Shown here: one piece after another, positions 8,955 to 18,959 of the stretch
How the letters are laid out: every line of letters starts with the position of its first letter
How positions within the stretch are numbered: the first letter of the stretch is position 1
Source: an uncultured Saprospiraceae bacterium
GTDB taxonomy: Bacteria > Bacteroidota > Bacteroidia > Chitinophagales > Saprospiraceae
Assembly: GCA_937981555.1 (NCBI GenBank)
Contig: CALJOK010000004.1
Span: forward strand, 62,001-126,000
Direction: 5' to 3'
Length of the DNA stretch: 64,000 nucleotides
Position numbers and translations under genes: made by a program
Notes under the pieces: model-generated
What the model was told of the DNA's origin: nothing
Seen by the model: the letters and a program-made list of their open reading frames with translations, nothing else
The model's database searches: none

Positions 8955-11384
8955 TTATTCATTCCTCAAGCTATCCACAGGATTCGAAAAGGTCAACTTC
9001 AAAGCTTGCCGACTCACCGTAAGCAGCGCAATTCCAGCAACGAGAACACCTGCTACAATAAAGAACCACCAAACAATATCTATTCTGTACTCAAAGTATT
9101 GCAACCATTTTTTCATCAAGTACCAAGCGATCGGTGCACCAATTATCATTGAAATAAAAACCAACTTGAGATAGTCGTATGTGAGTAGTTGAAATAAATT
9201 AGAAGACGATGCACCTAGTATTTTTCGTACACCTATTTCTTTGGTTCGTTGCTCTGCCATAAAAGTTGACAAACCAAAAAGACCAAGGCAAGCAATCAAA
9301 ATCGCTAAAAAAGCACACGCTGCAAATACATTCCCAGTACGTTCTGTTTCTGCATACATCTCTGCATAAGACTCATCCAAAAGAGAATAACGGATAGGTT
9401 GATTAGGCATGAATTTATTCCAAACTCCTGTAATTGAAGCCATCGTTTTTGAAAAATCTTCTGATTGGATTCTTGCTGCAATGATAGCTGAATTGCCTCT
9501 TGTCTTAAAAAATACTAATGGTCGAATTTCTCTTTTCATATTTTCAAAATGAAAATCTTCGACTACACCAATGATGTCCCAAGCTCCTCCATTCCATATT
9601 TGTTCCCCAATTGGATTTTCCAAACCTAACTTTTCTGCCATAGTCTGATTGATGATTGTCGCAAAAGAATCTCTGTTAGTTTCTTCAGCGAAAAATCTTC
9701 CTTTCAGTAAGTTCATCTTCATACTTGAATGGTAGTTACCTGCAACACGCCAAGCTTGTGCACTTACTCCTTTGTCAATTTTTTGTTGTCCATTGATCCA
9801 AAATTGATTATTATTCCGAAGAGTACCATCTACAGGAAAGGAACTACTATTAGTTACATCTTCTATCATCGGTAGTCTTCCAAGTTCTTCCTTAAAAGCT
9901 TTTGTTTTATCACCGAGTGTGCTAGCGCCATGAAGAAGTACTAGATTTTCTTTATCAAAACCTACCTTTGATTTTAAAATAAATTGCATTTGATTATAAA
10001 CCACCAAAGCACTTACTACCAAAACAATTGATGTGGTAAATTGAAAAACAACCATCGAACTTCGCAGTCTAGAATTCTTAATCCCTTTGCTTATATTTCC
10101 TTTCAAAACATCAATAGGTTGGAATTTGGAAAGGTAAAATGAAGGATACATTCCTGCCAACAAACCTATCACCAATGTCAATAAAACAAGAGAAGGAAAA
10201 AACCAATAAGTATCCATTGGAATATGGATATTCTTACCTGCTAATTGATTGAAAAAAGGTAAAGACAAATAAGCGAGTGTCGTTCCCAATGCTATCGAAA
10301 TACCGCTATATAAAATAGACTCTGTCAAAAACTGACGAACCAATTCTCCTTTAAATGATCCTGCGACTTTTCTGATCCCTACTTCTTTAGCTCGATTGGC
10401 AGACTTAGCCGTGAATAAATTAATGAAATTTATACAGGCCAACAAAAGAATAAAAATAGCAATCGCTCCAAAAAGTTGAACTACTCGAAGGTCACCATGT
10501 TTAAAATTATCCCCGATTACCCCTGATTGTAAATGAATATTTTCAATCGGTTGAAGTCTAAATGATCGATGATTCTTGACTACCTCAGCAAAAGCATTTT
10601 CTGTATCAATTAATTCTTTTAGAAGATAATCCTCTTTGATCGCAAGTAACTTTTCCTCTAGTTGTTGAATATTGGTTCCCGGTTTTACACGCAAGTATGG
10701 TTCATAATTTTGGCAGCACCAATCGGTTTGCTCACCATCCCAAAATTCAACACCAACAAAAGTTAATAAAAAATCAAATTCAAGATGAGTATTGGAAGGA
10801 AGATTTTGCATTACTCCCCCAATGGTATATGGTTCTTCAGAATTGTCATTTAAAATTATCGTCTCTCCTACTGGATTTTGATTGGGGAAATATTTATCCG
10901 CCACTTTTTTTGAAATGACCATCGTAAAAGGTTTCGATAAAGATTCTTCTCGAGTTCCATAAATCATTTTGATTTCAAAAATATCCAAAAGTGAAGGGTC
11001 AACATAAGCAAATCCTTCTTCGTAATTATTTTGATTTTCTGTTGATTTTCTAAATTGATTTTCACCTGCCAAAAACCAATCTCTCACGATTAAGCGACCT
11101 GCCGTCTCTATTTCTGGATAATCAGTATTTAATAAATTAGCTATAGGTGCGGAAAAAGAAGGCCATTCATTTACTTGAAAATCTGGATTAGTGGAAACAT
11201 TTAACACTCTATAAATTCGATCCTGCTGACTATAGAATTGATCATAGCTTAACTCTTCCTTTACAAATAAAGTAATCAATAAGAATGCAGCAATCCCAAT
11301 CGAAAACCCACCAATCTTTATAGCAGAATAAGTTTTGTTTTTTAATAGATTCCGATACCCGATTTTGATGTGATGTCTAAACAT
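8955..11384 (-). CDS. ABC transporter permease, double FtsX/MacB type (809 aa), first gene of second sigma-54 unit
   Basis: Double-FtsX permease with helix 1 near residues 21-43 (IKIGGFSIGIAAFLLITLFV), a MacB_PCD-like domain, the FtsX core LFGAIAIFILLLACINFINL, and motifs KEVGIRKVAGSFKGEL and KEIGVRKILGASSSNLF. It ends NPVDSLRNE and resembles the 1631-4063 gene more than its direct neighbours. It is the first gene after a sigma-54-type promoter (11437-11453) and paired palindromes (11516-11552), with an inferred leader of about 42 nt. It should therefore head a second transcript covering the permeases down to base 1. ATG start; substrate unknown. Confidence 0.93.
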   Translation of the reverse strand: MFRHHIKIGYRNLLKNKTYSAIKIGGFSIGIAAFLLITLFVKEELSYDQFYSQQDRIYRVLNVSTNPDFQVNEWPSFSAPIANLLNTDYPEIETAGRLIVRDWFLAGENQFRKSTENQNNYEEGFAYVDPSLLDIFEIKMIYGTREESLSKPFTMVISKKVADKYFPNQNPVGETIILNDNSEEPYTIGGVMQNLPSNTHLEFDFLLTFVGVEFWDGEQTDWCCQNYEPYLRVKPGTNIQQLEEKLLAIKEDYLLKELIDTENAFAEVVKNHRSFRLQPIENIHLQSGVIGDNFKHGDLRVVQLFGAIAIFILLLACINFINLFTAKSANRAKEVGIRKVAGSFKGELVRQFLTESILYSGISIALGTTLAYLSLPFFNQLAGKNIHIPMDTYWFFPSLVLLTLVIGLLAGMYPSFYLSKFQPIDVLKGNISKGIKNSRLRSSMVVFQFTTSIVLVVSALVVYNQMQFILKSKVGFDKENLVLLHGASTLGDKTKAFKEELGRLPMIEDVTNSSSFPVDGTLRNNNQFWINGQQKIDKGVSAQAWRVAGNYHSSMKMNLLKGRFFAEETNRDSFATIINQTMAEKLGLENPIGEQIWNGGAWDIIGVVEDFHFENMKREIRPLVFFKTRGNSAIIAARIQSEDFSKTMASITGVWNKFMPNQPIRYSLLDESYAEMYAETERTGNVFAACAFLAILIACLGLFGLSTFMAEQRTKEIGVRKILGASSSNLFQLLTYDYLKLVFISMIIGAPIAWYLMKKWLQYFEYRIDIVWWFFIVAGVLVAGIALLTVSRQALKLTFSNPVDSLRNE

Positions 11385-11436
11385 AATTCTTTGTTTTTAA
11401 GAGTAAGATTCACAATTATTGATTTATCAATAAGTA

Positions 11437-11453
11437 TCCAATGGGTGTGCCAG
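11437..11453 (-). promoter_or_regulatory. sigma-54 (-24/-12) promoter for the 8955-11384 permease unit
   Basis: On the minus strand the sequence is CTGGCAC, 5 nt, TTGGA. The -24 GG and -12 GG are 12 bases apart, the spacing required for RpoN. It matches the consensus YTGGCAC-N5-TTGCW except for G in place of the -12 C. The inferred start near 11426 leaves a ~42-nt leader before ATG 11384. A second promoter with the same layout precedes the fusion-protein gene. Confidence 0.75.
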
Positions 11454-11515
11454 TATCTTAACTATCTGATTTTCAATAATTTACGGAATCAAAAAAAGTA
11501 AAATTAAAGTTTTAG

Positions 11516-11552
11516 TGTCCATATTTGAACAGTCAATGTTCAAATATGGACG
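11516..11552. promoter_or_regulatory. Paired 16-bp palindromes, putative enhancer sites for the NtrC-type regulator
   Basis: Site 1 (11516-11531) is TGTCCATATTTGAACA and site 2 (11537-11552) is TGTTCAAATATGGACG. Both fit TGTYCA-N4-TGRACA and their centres are 21 bp apart, two helical turns. Together they also form a 15-bp perfect inverted repeat with a 5-nt spacer. They lie about 90-125 bp upstream of the inferred sigma-54 start, where bacterial enhancer-binding proteins usually bind. The same pair with the same spacing occurs at 21907-21943. They sit just downstream of the stop codon of the 11574-13982 gene and could form a hairpin in its transcript, but there is no adjacent U-run. Confidence 0.7.
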
Positions 11553-11573
11553 AAGAAAAACCAGTAACTTTTT

Positions 11574-13982
11574 TTATTCATCTTTCAAAGACTGCACAGG
11601 ATTGACACTTGCTGCTTTGACGGTTTGTAAACCAACAGTTAACCATGCGATAATCAAAACCAAAATTGCAGGAATAAAAAACAACCACCATGTAAGAGTA
11701 ATGTTATAAGCAAAGTTTTCCAACCATTTTTGAGCGATGAGGTAACTTATTGGAATGGAAATGCAAATCGCTAAAATGACTGTTTTGGTAAAATCACTTG
11801 TCAACATTCGTACGATTCCAAAAACACTTGAACCTAGAACTTTTCGAATGCCGATTTCTTTTTTTCTACGTTCAGTCGTAAACATCGCTAATCCAAAAAG
11901 ACCTAAACAAGAAATCAAAATGGCAAGTCCGCTAAAATATTTTGAAAGGTCGGCGACTCTAGTTTCTGATTCATAAATCGCTTGATAATCCTCATCCATG
12001 AAAGAGAATTCAAAAGGATGCATCTGATGAAATTTTTGATAGAGCTGATCTATTTTTCCAATAGTAGCCAGTTCTGTTCCTTTTTGAATTTTCACTAAAA
12101 CATGTCCGCTATTAGGATCGAACCTAAAAATCAAAGGCTCTATATTATTATACAATGAACCATAATGGAAATCTTTGACGACTCCGATTATTTCATCATT
12201 TCCATTCATTCTTATTTTTTGACCAACAGGATTTTCAAAACCCATCATTTTTGCAGCGGATTCATTAATGATGAGTTTGGAATAATCATCTTGATATTCT
12301 TTAGAAAAGGTTCGACCATTTATTAATTCTATTCCCAAGGTTTTCATAAAATCAAACCCGACAATTGGCGATTTGACATTAGCACTCTCTTGAGATTCAT
12401 CATCACTCCATCGTACTCCACCTTGACCATAAACATTTGTCAAAATATTTCCTTTCATATTAGTCGCATGAACTACCCCTTGCACTTTTTTCAATTCATC
12501 CAAAAAAGTAAAAAACAAATCATTATTATTGACTTCTGACAATCCACTCCATGCATCATATAATTTTTCTTTCCATTGAAAACTAATGATATTATCTCGA
12601 TCGTACCCCATGTTTTTAGTTTGGGTCAATTTGATCTGTTGGTCAATAACCAATAATCCAACAATAAAAATCAAAGATAAGGTAAATTGAAAAACGACTA
12701 ACCCTTTCCTTATCCATTTCTCACCAAAAGAAATATTAAGTTTCCCTTTTAGGACAGATGATGGTTTAAAACCTGACAGATAAAATGCAGGATAAATCCC
12801 TGCAATGAATCCTGTAACAAAAGTGATTATTAAAAATGAACTGATTAAATATGTGTTAACAGATAGATTCAATTGTTTACCTGTGATGTCATTAAATTGA
12901 GGAAGGAAGAAAAGGACAATTACAACTGCAATTATTAATGCTAAAAAAGACAACAAGATTGATTCTCCTAAAAGTCGAATCATCAAATTGCTTCGAGATG
13001 CTCCGATGGTTCTCTTTATTCCAATTTCTTTCATCCTTAAGGATGCCCTTGCTGTTGACAAATTCATAAAATTGACAGAAGCAATTAGTAAAATAAAAAG
13101 TGCAATCAAAGAAAACAAACGAACATAAGTTATTCGTCCGCCAGCAATTTCACCATTCTCAAATTTATTGTTAAGATATTTGGAAGAGTATTGCTGAATA
13201 AATAATTGATGATAGGTAAGGTTCTCATTTTTTGCAGCTAAAAAGTTATCAATCTTCTGATTGACTTGATTAACATCAGCATTTTTATTTAAGATCAAAT
13301 ATGTTTGCGCATAATTTCCAGTCCAATTTCCTGCCCATTGATCATTGTCTTTTAATAGTTGCAAATGAAAAACAACATCGAATTGAATAGTTGAATTTTT
13401 TGGAGGATCTTGAAAAACACCTGCAACTTGGAAAGTTCCCTCGTACCCTCGATGTGTCCAATCTAATTTTTTCCCAACTACATTTTCAGTTGTTTTAAAA
13501 AAATTAATTGCCAGACTTTCGGAAATGACAATTCCATTTTTATTATTCAACACATTATCTTTTGTCCCTTCAATTAATGGAAAAGTAAACACTTTAAAAA
13601 AATCTTCACTTGAGTGAATCCCATCCACTTTAACTTGTTGATCATTATGTGATAAAATTCCACCGTCGCTTCTCCAATTAAAAAAATCATTAACAGAAAT
13701 TGCCGTTTCCACTTCAGGAATTTCTTTAACTAATGCTTCAGCTAAAGGTACTGGTGTCCGATCAGACGTTTTCATTCCTTCTTTGAAATCAAGGTTTAAC
13801 ATCACTTGATACAATTGATTATCTCGGTCATGAAACTTGTCCATCCCCATCTCATCATTAACCCACAAATAAATCAAAAGTGCACAAGCTAAACCAGTTG
13901 ACAAACCAATTAGATTTATCAAAAAAGAAGTTTTATTTCTTTGGAAATTTCTAAGTGTAAGTTTAATGTTATGTTTCCACAT
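11574..13982 (-). CDS. ABC transporter permease, double FtsX/MacB type (802 aa)
   Basis: Double-FtsX permease beginning MWKHNIKLTLRNFQRNKTSF. Helix 1 is LINLIGLSTGLACALLIYLW; the first FtsX core contains LFSLIALFILLIASVNFMNL; the cytoplasmic motifs are KEIGIKRTIGASRSNLM and KEIGIRKVLGSSVFGIV; it ends VNPVQSLKDE. The closest paralogue is the 14001-16376 gene, 18 bp upstream. Their first ~110 bases are about 96% identical, and the last 100 residues are also very similar, while the periplasmic domains differ strongly. It is the last gene before the internal sigma-54 promoter region, so transcript 1 may end here or read on. Substrate unknown. Confidence 0.93.
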   Translation of the reverse strand: MWKHNIKLTLRNFQRNKTSFLINLIGLSTGLACALLIYLWVNDEMGMDKFHDRDNQLYQVMLNLDFKEGMKTSDRTPVPLAEALVKEIPEVETAISVNDFFNWRSDGGILSHNDQQVKVDGIHSSEDFFKVFTFPLIEGTKDNVLNNKNGIVISESLAINFFKTTENVVGKKLDWTHRGYEGTFQVAGVFQDPPKNSTIQFDVVFHLQLLKDNDQWAGNWTGNYAQTYLILNKNADVNQVNQKIDNFLAAKNENLTYHQLFIQQYSSKYLNNKFENGEIAGGRITYVRLFSLIALFILLIASVNFMNLSTARASLRMKEIGIKRTIGASRSNLMIRLLGESILLSFLALIIAVVIVLFFLPQFNDITGKQLNLSVNTYLISSFLIITFVTGFIAGIYPAFYLSGFKPSSVLKGKLNISFGEKWIRKGLVVFQFTLSLIFIVGLLVIDQQIKLTQTKNMGYDRDNIISFQWKEKLYDAWSGLSEVNNNDLFFTFLDELKKVQGVVHATNMKGNILTNVYGQGGVRWSDDESQESANVKSPIVGFDFMKTLGIELINGRTFSKEYQDDYSKLIINESAAKMMGFENPVGQKIRMNGNDEIIGVVKDFHYGSLYNNIEPLIFRFDPNSGHVLVKIQKGTELATIGKIDQLYQKFHQMHPFEFSFMDEDYQAIYESETRVADLSKYFSGLAILISCLGLFGLAMFTTERRKKEIGIRKVLGSSVFGIVRMLTSDFTKTVILAICISIPISYLIAQKWLENFAYNITLTWWLFFIPAILVLIIAWLTVGLQTVKAASVNPVQSLKDE

Positions 13983-14000
13983 GATAATTAGATTTTAGAG

Positions 14001-16376
14001 TTATTCATCTTTCAACGAGTGTACAGGATTGACACTTGCCGCTTTTACCGTTTGCATTCCAACCGTAATCCATGCTACAAGAAGTACCACCAAACTTGGC
14101 ACTAAAAATAACCACCAACTCAACTTAATCCCGTAAGCGAAATTTGCCATCCAACTTTTTGCAATGAAAAAACTGATCGGTATAGAAATTAAAATAGCAA
14201 TGAAAACTGTTTTAGTAAAATCACTTGTCAGCATTCGAACAATTCCAAAAACACTTGAACCTAATACTTTACGAATTCCAATTTCTTTTCTTCTCCGCTC
14301 TGTTGTAAACATCGCCAAGCCAAATAATCCTAGGCAGGAAACCATGATTGCAACACCTGCAGCATAATTTGCGAGAGCAGCTACTTTGGTTTCTGACTCA
14401 TACATATTTTGATATTCATCATCTAAAAAGGTAAATTCAAATGGAAATCCTGCATGAAATTCTTCATAAGTTTTTTTTAACTTTTGAATGGTTGCAACTT
14501 CTTGACCTGGTTTTATTTTTACCATTATATCTTTTCCTGTAGGTTGAAATCGAATGAATGTTGGTTTTATTTTTTTATGCAATGACTCATTGTGAAAATC
14601 TTTGACCACTCCTATAATTTGTATTTTATAATCAGAACCTCTGTACAAAAATCTACCAACTGGATTTTCATATCCAATCAATTTCGCAGCAGATTCATTA
14701 ATGATCACATTGTCTTCCTCATTCGAAAATTCTTTTGAAAAAGAACGTCCCTCAATTAATTCGACTCCAAGTGTTTTTAAATAATCATATCCAACATGAG
14801 GTCTCGGTACCATCATTTGTTGAGTAACAGGAACACCTTCCCAGGTCGGAGCTGTTCCATTATTTTTATTTCCCATAAATCCTCCTCCCTCAATATTAGT
14901 GGCACTTTCGACTGCTGGAATTCTTTTTATTTGATTCAAAAAGGATTCTAATTTATTACTCGCCTGCCCTTTGCTAGTAAAGCAAACGATATTACTTTTA
15001 TCATAACCCAATTGCTTTTTCTGGATAAAATTGATTTGCTGATTGATAATCAAAAAACTAACTATAAAAATAACTGACATGGAAAACTGAAAAACAACCA
15101 ACCCTTTTCGTATCCATTTTTCTCCAAAAAGATTATTTAACTTTCCTTTTAAAACATTGACAGGTTTAAATCCAGAAAGATAGAATGCAGGATAACTGCC
15201 TGCGAGAAGTCCAGTTAGAATTACAATGGAAAGAATAGAAAATAAAGTTTGACTACTAATATTTAAATCTAATTGCTTGTTAGTGATTTCATTAAATTGA
15301 GGAAGAAACATCGAGATCAATACAAGTGAAAAAACAAATGAAAGTCCTACCATCAAAATTGACTCGGTTAAAAATTGCGCAATCAAATTCCAGCGAGATG
15401 CACCAGTTGTTTTTTTGACACCTACTTCTTTCATTCTCGTCGAAGCTCTTGCGGTAGACAAATTCATAAAATTGACACAAGCAATAATTAAAAGAAAAAT
15501 TGCAATAAGAGAAAATAAATTGACATAGGAGATTCGTCCTCCAGAGATTTCTCCATTTTCATATTGTCCATGCAAATACCTTGTGGAAAATTGCTGAGCA
15601 AACATCGAGCAGTTTTCTCGATAGGGTTTAGATCTTAAAATCGTTGTGAGTTTTTTATTAAACTGTTGAAGGTCTGTTCCTTTTTTTAAAATAAAGAAAG
15701 TTCTTGCAGCATCACTCCACCAATTTCTAGATTCTTCAAAAGGATCAAGTGCATGCTCATAATTTAAAACTACATCAAATTGTTCTGTTGAACTTTCAGG
15801 TAATTTTTTAAAGATCCCTGAGATTAAAAACTCTCCATCAAAGACATCATGTTCCCAGCGAATCATTTTCCCAACAACATTTTCAGTCGAATTAAAAACC
15901 TTTGTCGCCAACTCTTCGGAAATGACGACAGCATTTTTATCCACCAATACTTGATCTTTATCGCCTTGCAAAAGTGGAAATGAAAAAACATTGAAATAAT
16001 CTTTCCCTGCGAAAAGTGGCCTTGCTTTCACATCCTTTTCTCCAAGAGAAATTATTCCCGGTTCAGTAAAATTATATTCATTATTAGTTGGTGTAGCGTA
16101 GATGACTTCGGGCAATGCATCCTTCATTTCTTTTGAAAAATATGCTGGAGTTATTGCACGAGATCTGATGCCTTCGGTTCTTTCATAGTTTTGAACAACT
16201 TGAAATAACTGGTCATCTTGCGCATGGAATTTATCAATATTCATTTCATCATTTACCCAGAGGTAAATCAAAAGTGCACAAGCTAAACCAGTTGACAAAC
16301 CAATTAGATTTATCAGAAAAGAAGTTTTATTTCTTTTGAAATTTCGAAATGTAAGTTTAATGTTATGTTTCCACAT
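14001..16376 (-). CDS. ABC transporter permease, double FtsX/MacB type (791 aa)
   Basis: Starts MWKHNIKLTFRNFKRNKTSF, with the same first helix as the 11574-13982 protein. Then come a MacB_PCD-like domain, the FtsX core LFSLIAIFLLIIACVNFMNL, and motifs KEVGVKKTTGASRWNLI and KEIGIRKVLGSSVFGIV; it ends VNPVHSLKDE. It is separated by 18 bp from the next gene and by 64 bp from the 16441-18897 permease upstream, with no promoter recognised in that gap. The near-identity of its 5' end to the next gene suggests recent duplication or gene conversion. It acts in the inner membrane as an exporter permease; substrate unknown. Confidence 0.93.
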   Translation of the reverse strand: MWKHNIKLTFRNFKRNKTSFLINLIGLSTGLACALLIYLWVNDEMNIDKFHAQDDQLFQVVQNYERTEGIRSRAITPAYFSKEMKDALPEVIYATPTNNEYNFTEPGIISLGEKDVKARPLFAGKDYFNVFSFPLLQGDKDQVLVDKNAVVISEELATKVFNSTENVVGKMIRWEHDVFDGEFLISGIFKKLPESSTEQFDVVLNYEHALDPFEESRNWWSDAARTFFILKKGTDLQQFNKKLTTILRSKPYRENCSMFAQQFSTRYLHGQYENGEISGGRISYVNLFSLIAIFLLIIACVNFMNLSTARASTRMKEVGVKKTTGASRWNLIAQFLTESILMVGLSFVFSLVLISMFLPQFNEITNKQLDLNISSQTLFSILSIVILTGLLAGSYPAFYLSGFKPVNVLKGKLNNLFGEKWIRKGLVVFQFSMSVIFIVSFLIINQQINFIQKKQLGYDKSNIVCFTSKGQASNKLESFLNQIKRIPAVESATNIEGGGFMGNKNNGTAPTWEGVPVTQQMMVPRPHVGYDYLKTLGVELIEGRSFSKEFSNEEDNVIINESAAKLIGYENPVGRFLYRGSDYKIQIIGVVKDFHNESLHKKIKPTFIRFQPTGKDIMVKIKPGQEVATIQKLKKTYEEFHAGFPFEFTFLDDEYQNMYESETKVAALANYAAGVAIMVSCLGLFGLAMFTTERRRKEIGIRKVLGSSVFGIVRMLTSDFTKTVFIAILISIPISFFIAKSWMANFAYGIKLSWWLFLVPSLVVLLVAWITVGMQTVKAASVNPVHSLKDE

Positions 16377-16440
16377 GGTTTAGTTTTTTTGATTTGACAT
16401 TTTAGATATTCCATTTTTTTAAAGATCTGGCATATCTGTT

Positions 16441-18897
16441 TTATTCATTTCGCAAACTTTCAATAGGATTACCGAATGCTGCTTTCAACGACTGGAAACT
16501 GATGGTAAAAAATGCGATCCCCAATGCAATTCCTCCTGAAAAAATAAAAACAGTTGCCTCCATCGGAATTCGATATTCATAAGCTTGCAACCATTGCTGC
16601 GAACAATACCAAGCAATCGGCATTGCTAACAATACTGCTACAAAAACTAATTTTAGAAAATCAAAGGAAAGTAATTTTACGATTTGTGAAACGGAACTTC
16701 CTAATACTTTCCGAATTCCAATCTCCTTGGTTCGCAAATGTGCGGTGTACGATGCCAAACCAAACAAACCTAAGCAGGCCACGAAAATGGCAAGGAAAGT
16801 AAAGAACAAAAGTATTTGTCCAAAATTTTTATCTGCTTGATATAGTCGTGCAAATTGGTCATCTAAGAAGGTATACTCAAATGCATTATTTGGAAAAAAC
16901 GATTCGTAGCTAGTTTTCACTTGAGCGATCGTTTGGTCAATATTGGTCGTCGCCATTTTTACAGACACAGGATTGAATGTCGCATAATAAGGGACGATAA
17001 CTAGGGGCTCAATTGCATGATGAATTGATCGTTGATGATAGTCATTAAAAACGCCTACCACATTATAATCATTTCCAAAAAAATTAAACACTTGACCTAT
17101 CGCAGCTTCGTTGGATTCAATGCCTACCATTTTTCTAGCTGCCTCATTGATGACAATATTTTTTACTAAGCTTCCATCAGTATTAGAATCATCTGGTCGG
17201 AAAAATCGTCCTGCTAAAGTTTTTAAATCATAAGTGTCATCATATTTCGAATCGGCATTGATGAAGTTACTCATAAAGGAAGTGTTGTCTTCATCGCCTT
17301 TAACTTTTAAACTAAAAATCCTACCTGTTCTTTGCCCTGGTACTCGACTAGAGGTATTGGCACTTTGGATATTTGGAAACTGACTTAACGATGCTGTAAA
17401 CGCATTCATTTTTTCAATAAATAAACTATCCCAACCAGTCAACTCTGGCCCATTAAAAACCATCACTTGGTCAATCTTTACACCTAGATCTTTTTGGTTT
17501 AAAAATTTTATTTGCCGATAAACAAACATTGTAATGATGATCAAACTGATGGACATGGTAAATTGAGACACCACCAAACCTTTTCGCAAAAATCGACTGC
17601 TAGTTGTATTTTGAAATTTTCCTTTCAGTACCTCTGGTGTATTTTTACTAGAAAGTAAATACGATGGATACAATCCTGAAATCAAAATTCCTAAAAAAAT
17701 CAACAACCCAAACCCTCCATACATCAAATATGAAAGTGAATCCAAATGAGGAATAATCGCCGCAGATTGATCAACACCCATCACATCATAAAACCAAGGT
17801 TGAAATAAAAATGTCAACGGAATAGCCAGTACAACTGCCAATACATTAACAAAAAATGCTTCTTGCAAAAACTGAAAAGTCAATTGTCTCTTCCCTGCTC
17901 CTATCACTCTTCGCAAGCCAACTTCCTTCGCTCGTTCGATAGCTTTAACGGAAGATAAGTTGATATAATTGACCCAAGCAATAACTAAAATCATAATCGC
18001 AATCGCCAATAATGACCATACCGCCCGAGCACTTCCTGTCTTCATTATTTTATATTCTAAATCAGAAGAATGAAGATAGGCATCGGCAAGTGGTTGCAAA
18101 AAGAATTTTTCTTCGCTTTGCGTAAGTCCTTCATCAACAAAATATTTTTTGGAAAAAGCAGGAAATTTAGCTTCCAAAGCAGCAACATCTGCATTGGCAT
18201 CTAATTCCAAATAATGATAAAAATCAGACCAGTCCCAACTGTTGTCAGCCCCTTCACCAGAGTAACGAATGAAAGTTGCATAACTTCCTAAAACAGTTGG
18301 CTGAAAAATAGAATTGGAAGGGAAATCTTTGAGCACACCTACAACTTTGGAAGGGTGTTCATCTCTATCCATAACAATAAATTCACCAATTATGGACTCA
18401 TAATCTTCATTGCGAATATCAAATAATTGCTTGGCAATTTCTTGTGTCAACACTACTTGATTAGTTTCCGAAAGCGCCGTTTTTCTATCCCCTGCCAATA
18501 ACTCAAAATCAAACATTTCGAAAAAATGTTGATCTGTAAATTGCGCTTCATCAATGCGTATAATTTTATCATCCTTGGCAATATTCATCGTCCCTTGATA
18601 AGAAATACGAGTATTGTTAATTACTTCAGGATAATCTTTAAACATAGTTGGACCAATCGTAGGATAAGTGATTGCCCCCTTTTGAACCATTTCTCCATTT
18701 TGAAATCGCTCATTAATTACTCGATAAATCTGATCAGATTTTGTGTGAAATTTATCATAACTCAATTCAACAATCCCCCAGCCAAAAATGGTTAATGCTA
18801 CAACAAAACCTACAGACAAACCAATCAAGTTTATCAAAAACGTACTTTTATCTTTTTTGAATTTTCGAAATACAAGACGAAGATTATGTTTTAACAT
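16441..18897 (-). CDS. ABC transporter permease, double FtsX/MacB type (818 aa), first permease after the ATPases
   Basis: The longest and most divergent permease of the array. Helix 1 is LINLIGLSVGFVVALTIFGW; the first FtsX core has SLLAIAIMILVIAWVNYINL; motifs are KEVGLRRVIGAGKRQL and KEIGIRKVLGSSVSQIV; it ends NPIESLRNE. It directly follows the second ATPase gene with a 62-bp gap, so with the fusion protein and ATPases it may form the core transporter that the other permeases vary on. That assignment is an inference from gene order. ATG start; co-transcription with the ATPases is likely. Confidence 0.93.
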   Translation of the reverse strand: MLKHNLRLVFRKFKKDKSTFLINLIGLSVGFVVALTIFGWGIVELSYDKFHTKSDQIYRVINERFQNGEMVQKGAITYPTIGPTMFKDYPEVINNTRISYQGTMNIAKDDKIIRIDEAQFTDQHFFEMFDFELLAGDRKTALSETNQVVLTQEIAKQLFDIRNEDYESIIGEFIVMDRDEHPSKVVGVLKDFPSNSIFQPTVLGSYATFIRYSGEGADNSWDWSDFYHYLELDANADVAALEAKFPAFSKKYFVDEGLTQSEEKFFLQPLADAYLHSSDLEYKIMKTGSARAVWSLLAIAIMILVIAWVNYINLSSVKAIERAKEVGLRRVIGAGKRQLTFQFLQEAFFVNVLAVVLAIPLTFLFQPWFYDVMGVDQSAAIIPHLDSLSYLMYGGFGLLIFLGILISGLYPSYLLSSKNTPEVLKGKFQNTTSSRFLRKGLVVSQFTMSISLIIITMFVYRQIKFLNQKDLGVKIDQVMVFNGPELTGWDSLFIEKMNAFTASLSQFPNIQSANTSSRVPGQRTGRIFSLKVKGDEDNTSFMSNFINADSKYDDTYDLKTLAGRFFRPDDSNTDGSLVKNIVINEAARKMVGIESNEAAIGQVFNFFGNDYNVVGVFNDYHQRSIHHAIEPLVIVPYYATFNPVSVKMATTNIDQTIAQVKTSYESFFPNNAFEYTFLDDQFARLYQADKNFGQILLFFTFLAIFVACLGLFGLASYTAHLRTKEIGIRKVLGSSVSQIVKLLSFDFLKLVFVAVLLAMPIAWYCSQQWLQAYEYRIPMEATVFIFSGGIALGIAFFTISFQSLKAAFGNPIESLRNE

Positions 18898-18959
18898 GGC
18901 GTTGTTTTTTTGAGTTTACCATTTGCTGGCAGGAAATAAGAAAAAGAACTTTCGAAATC

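Noticed and set aside
11516-11552. 15-bp perfect inverted repeat taken as a terminator for the 11574-13982 permease
   Set aside because: The stem is AT-rich, no U-run follows it on the minus strand, and the same pair of palindromes with the same spacing occurs upstream of the fusion-protein gene where no gene ends. Protein-binding sites fit better.
18898-18959. TGCTGGCAG in the gap before the 16441-18897 permease as a third sigma-54 promoter
   Set aside because: The TGGCA is on the plus strand, pointing away from the permease, and no -12 element lies at the required spacing on the minus strand.
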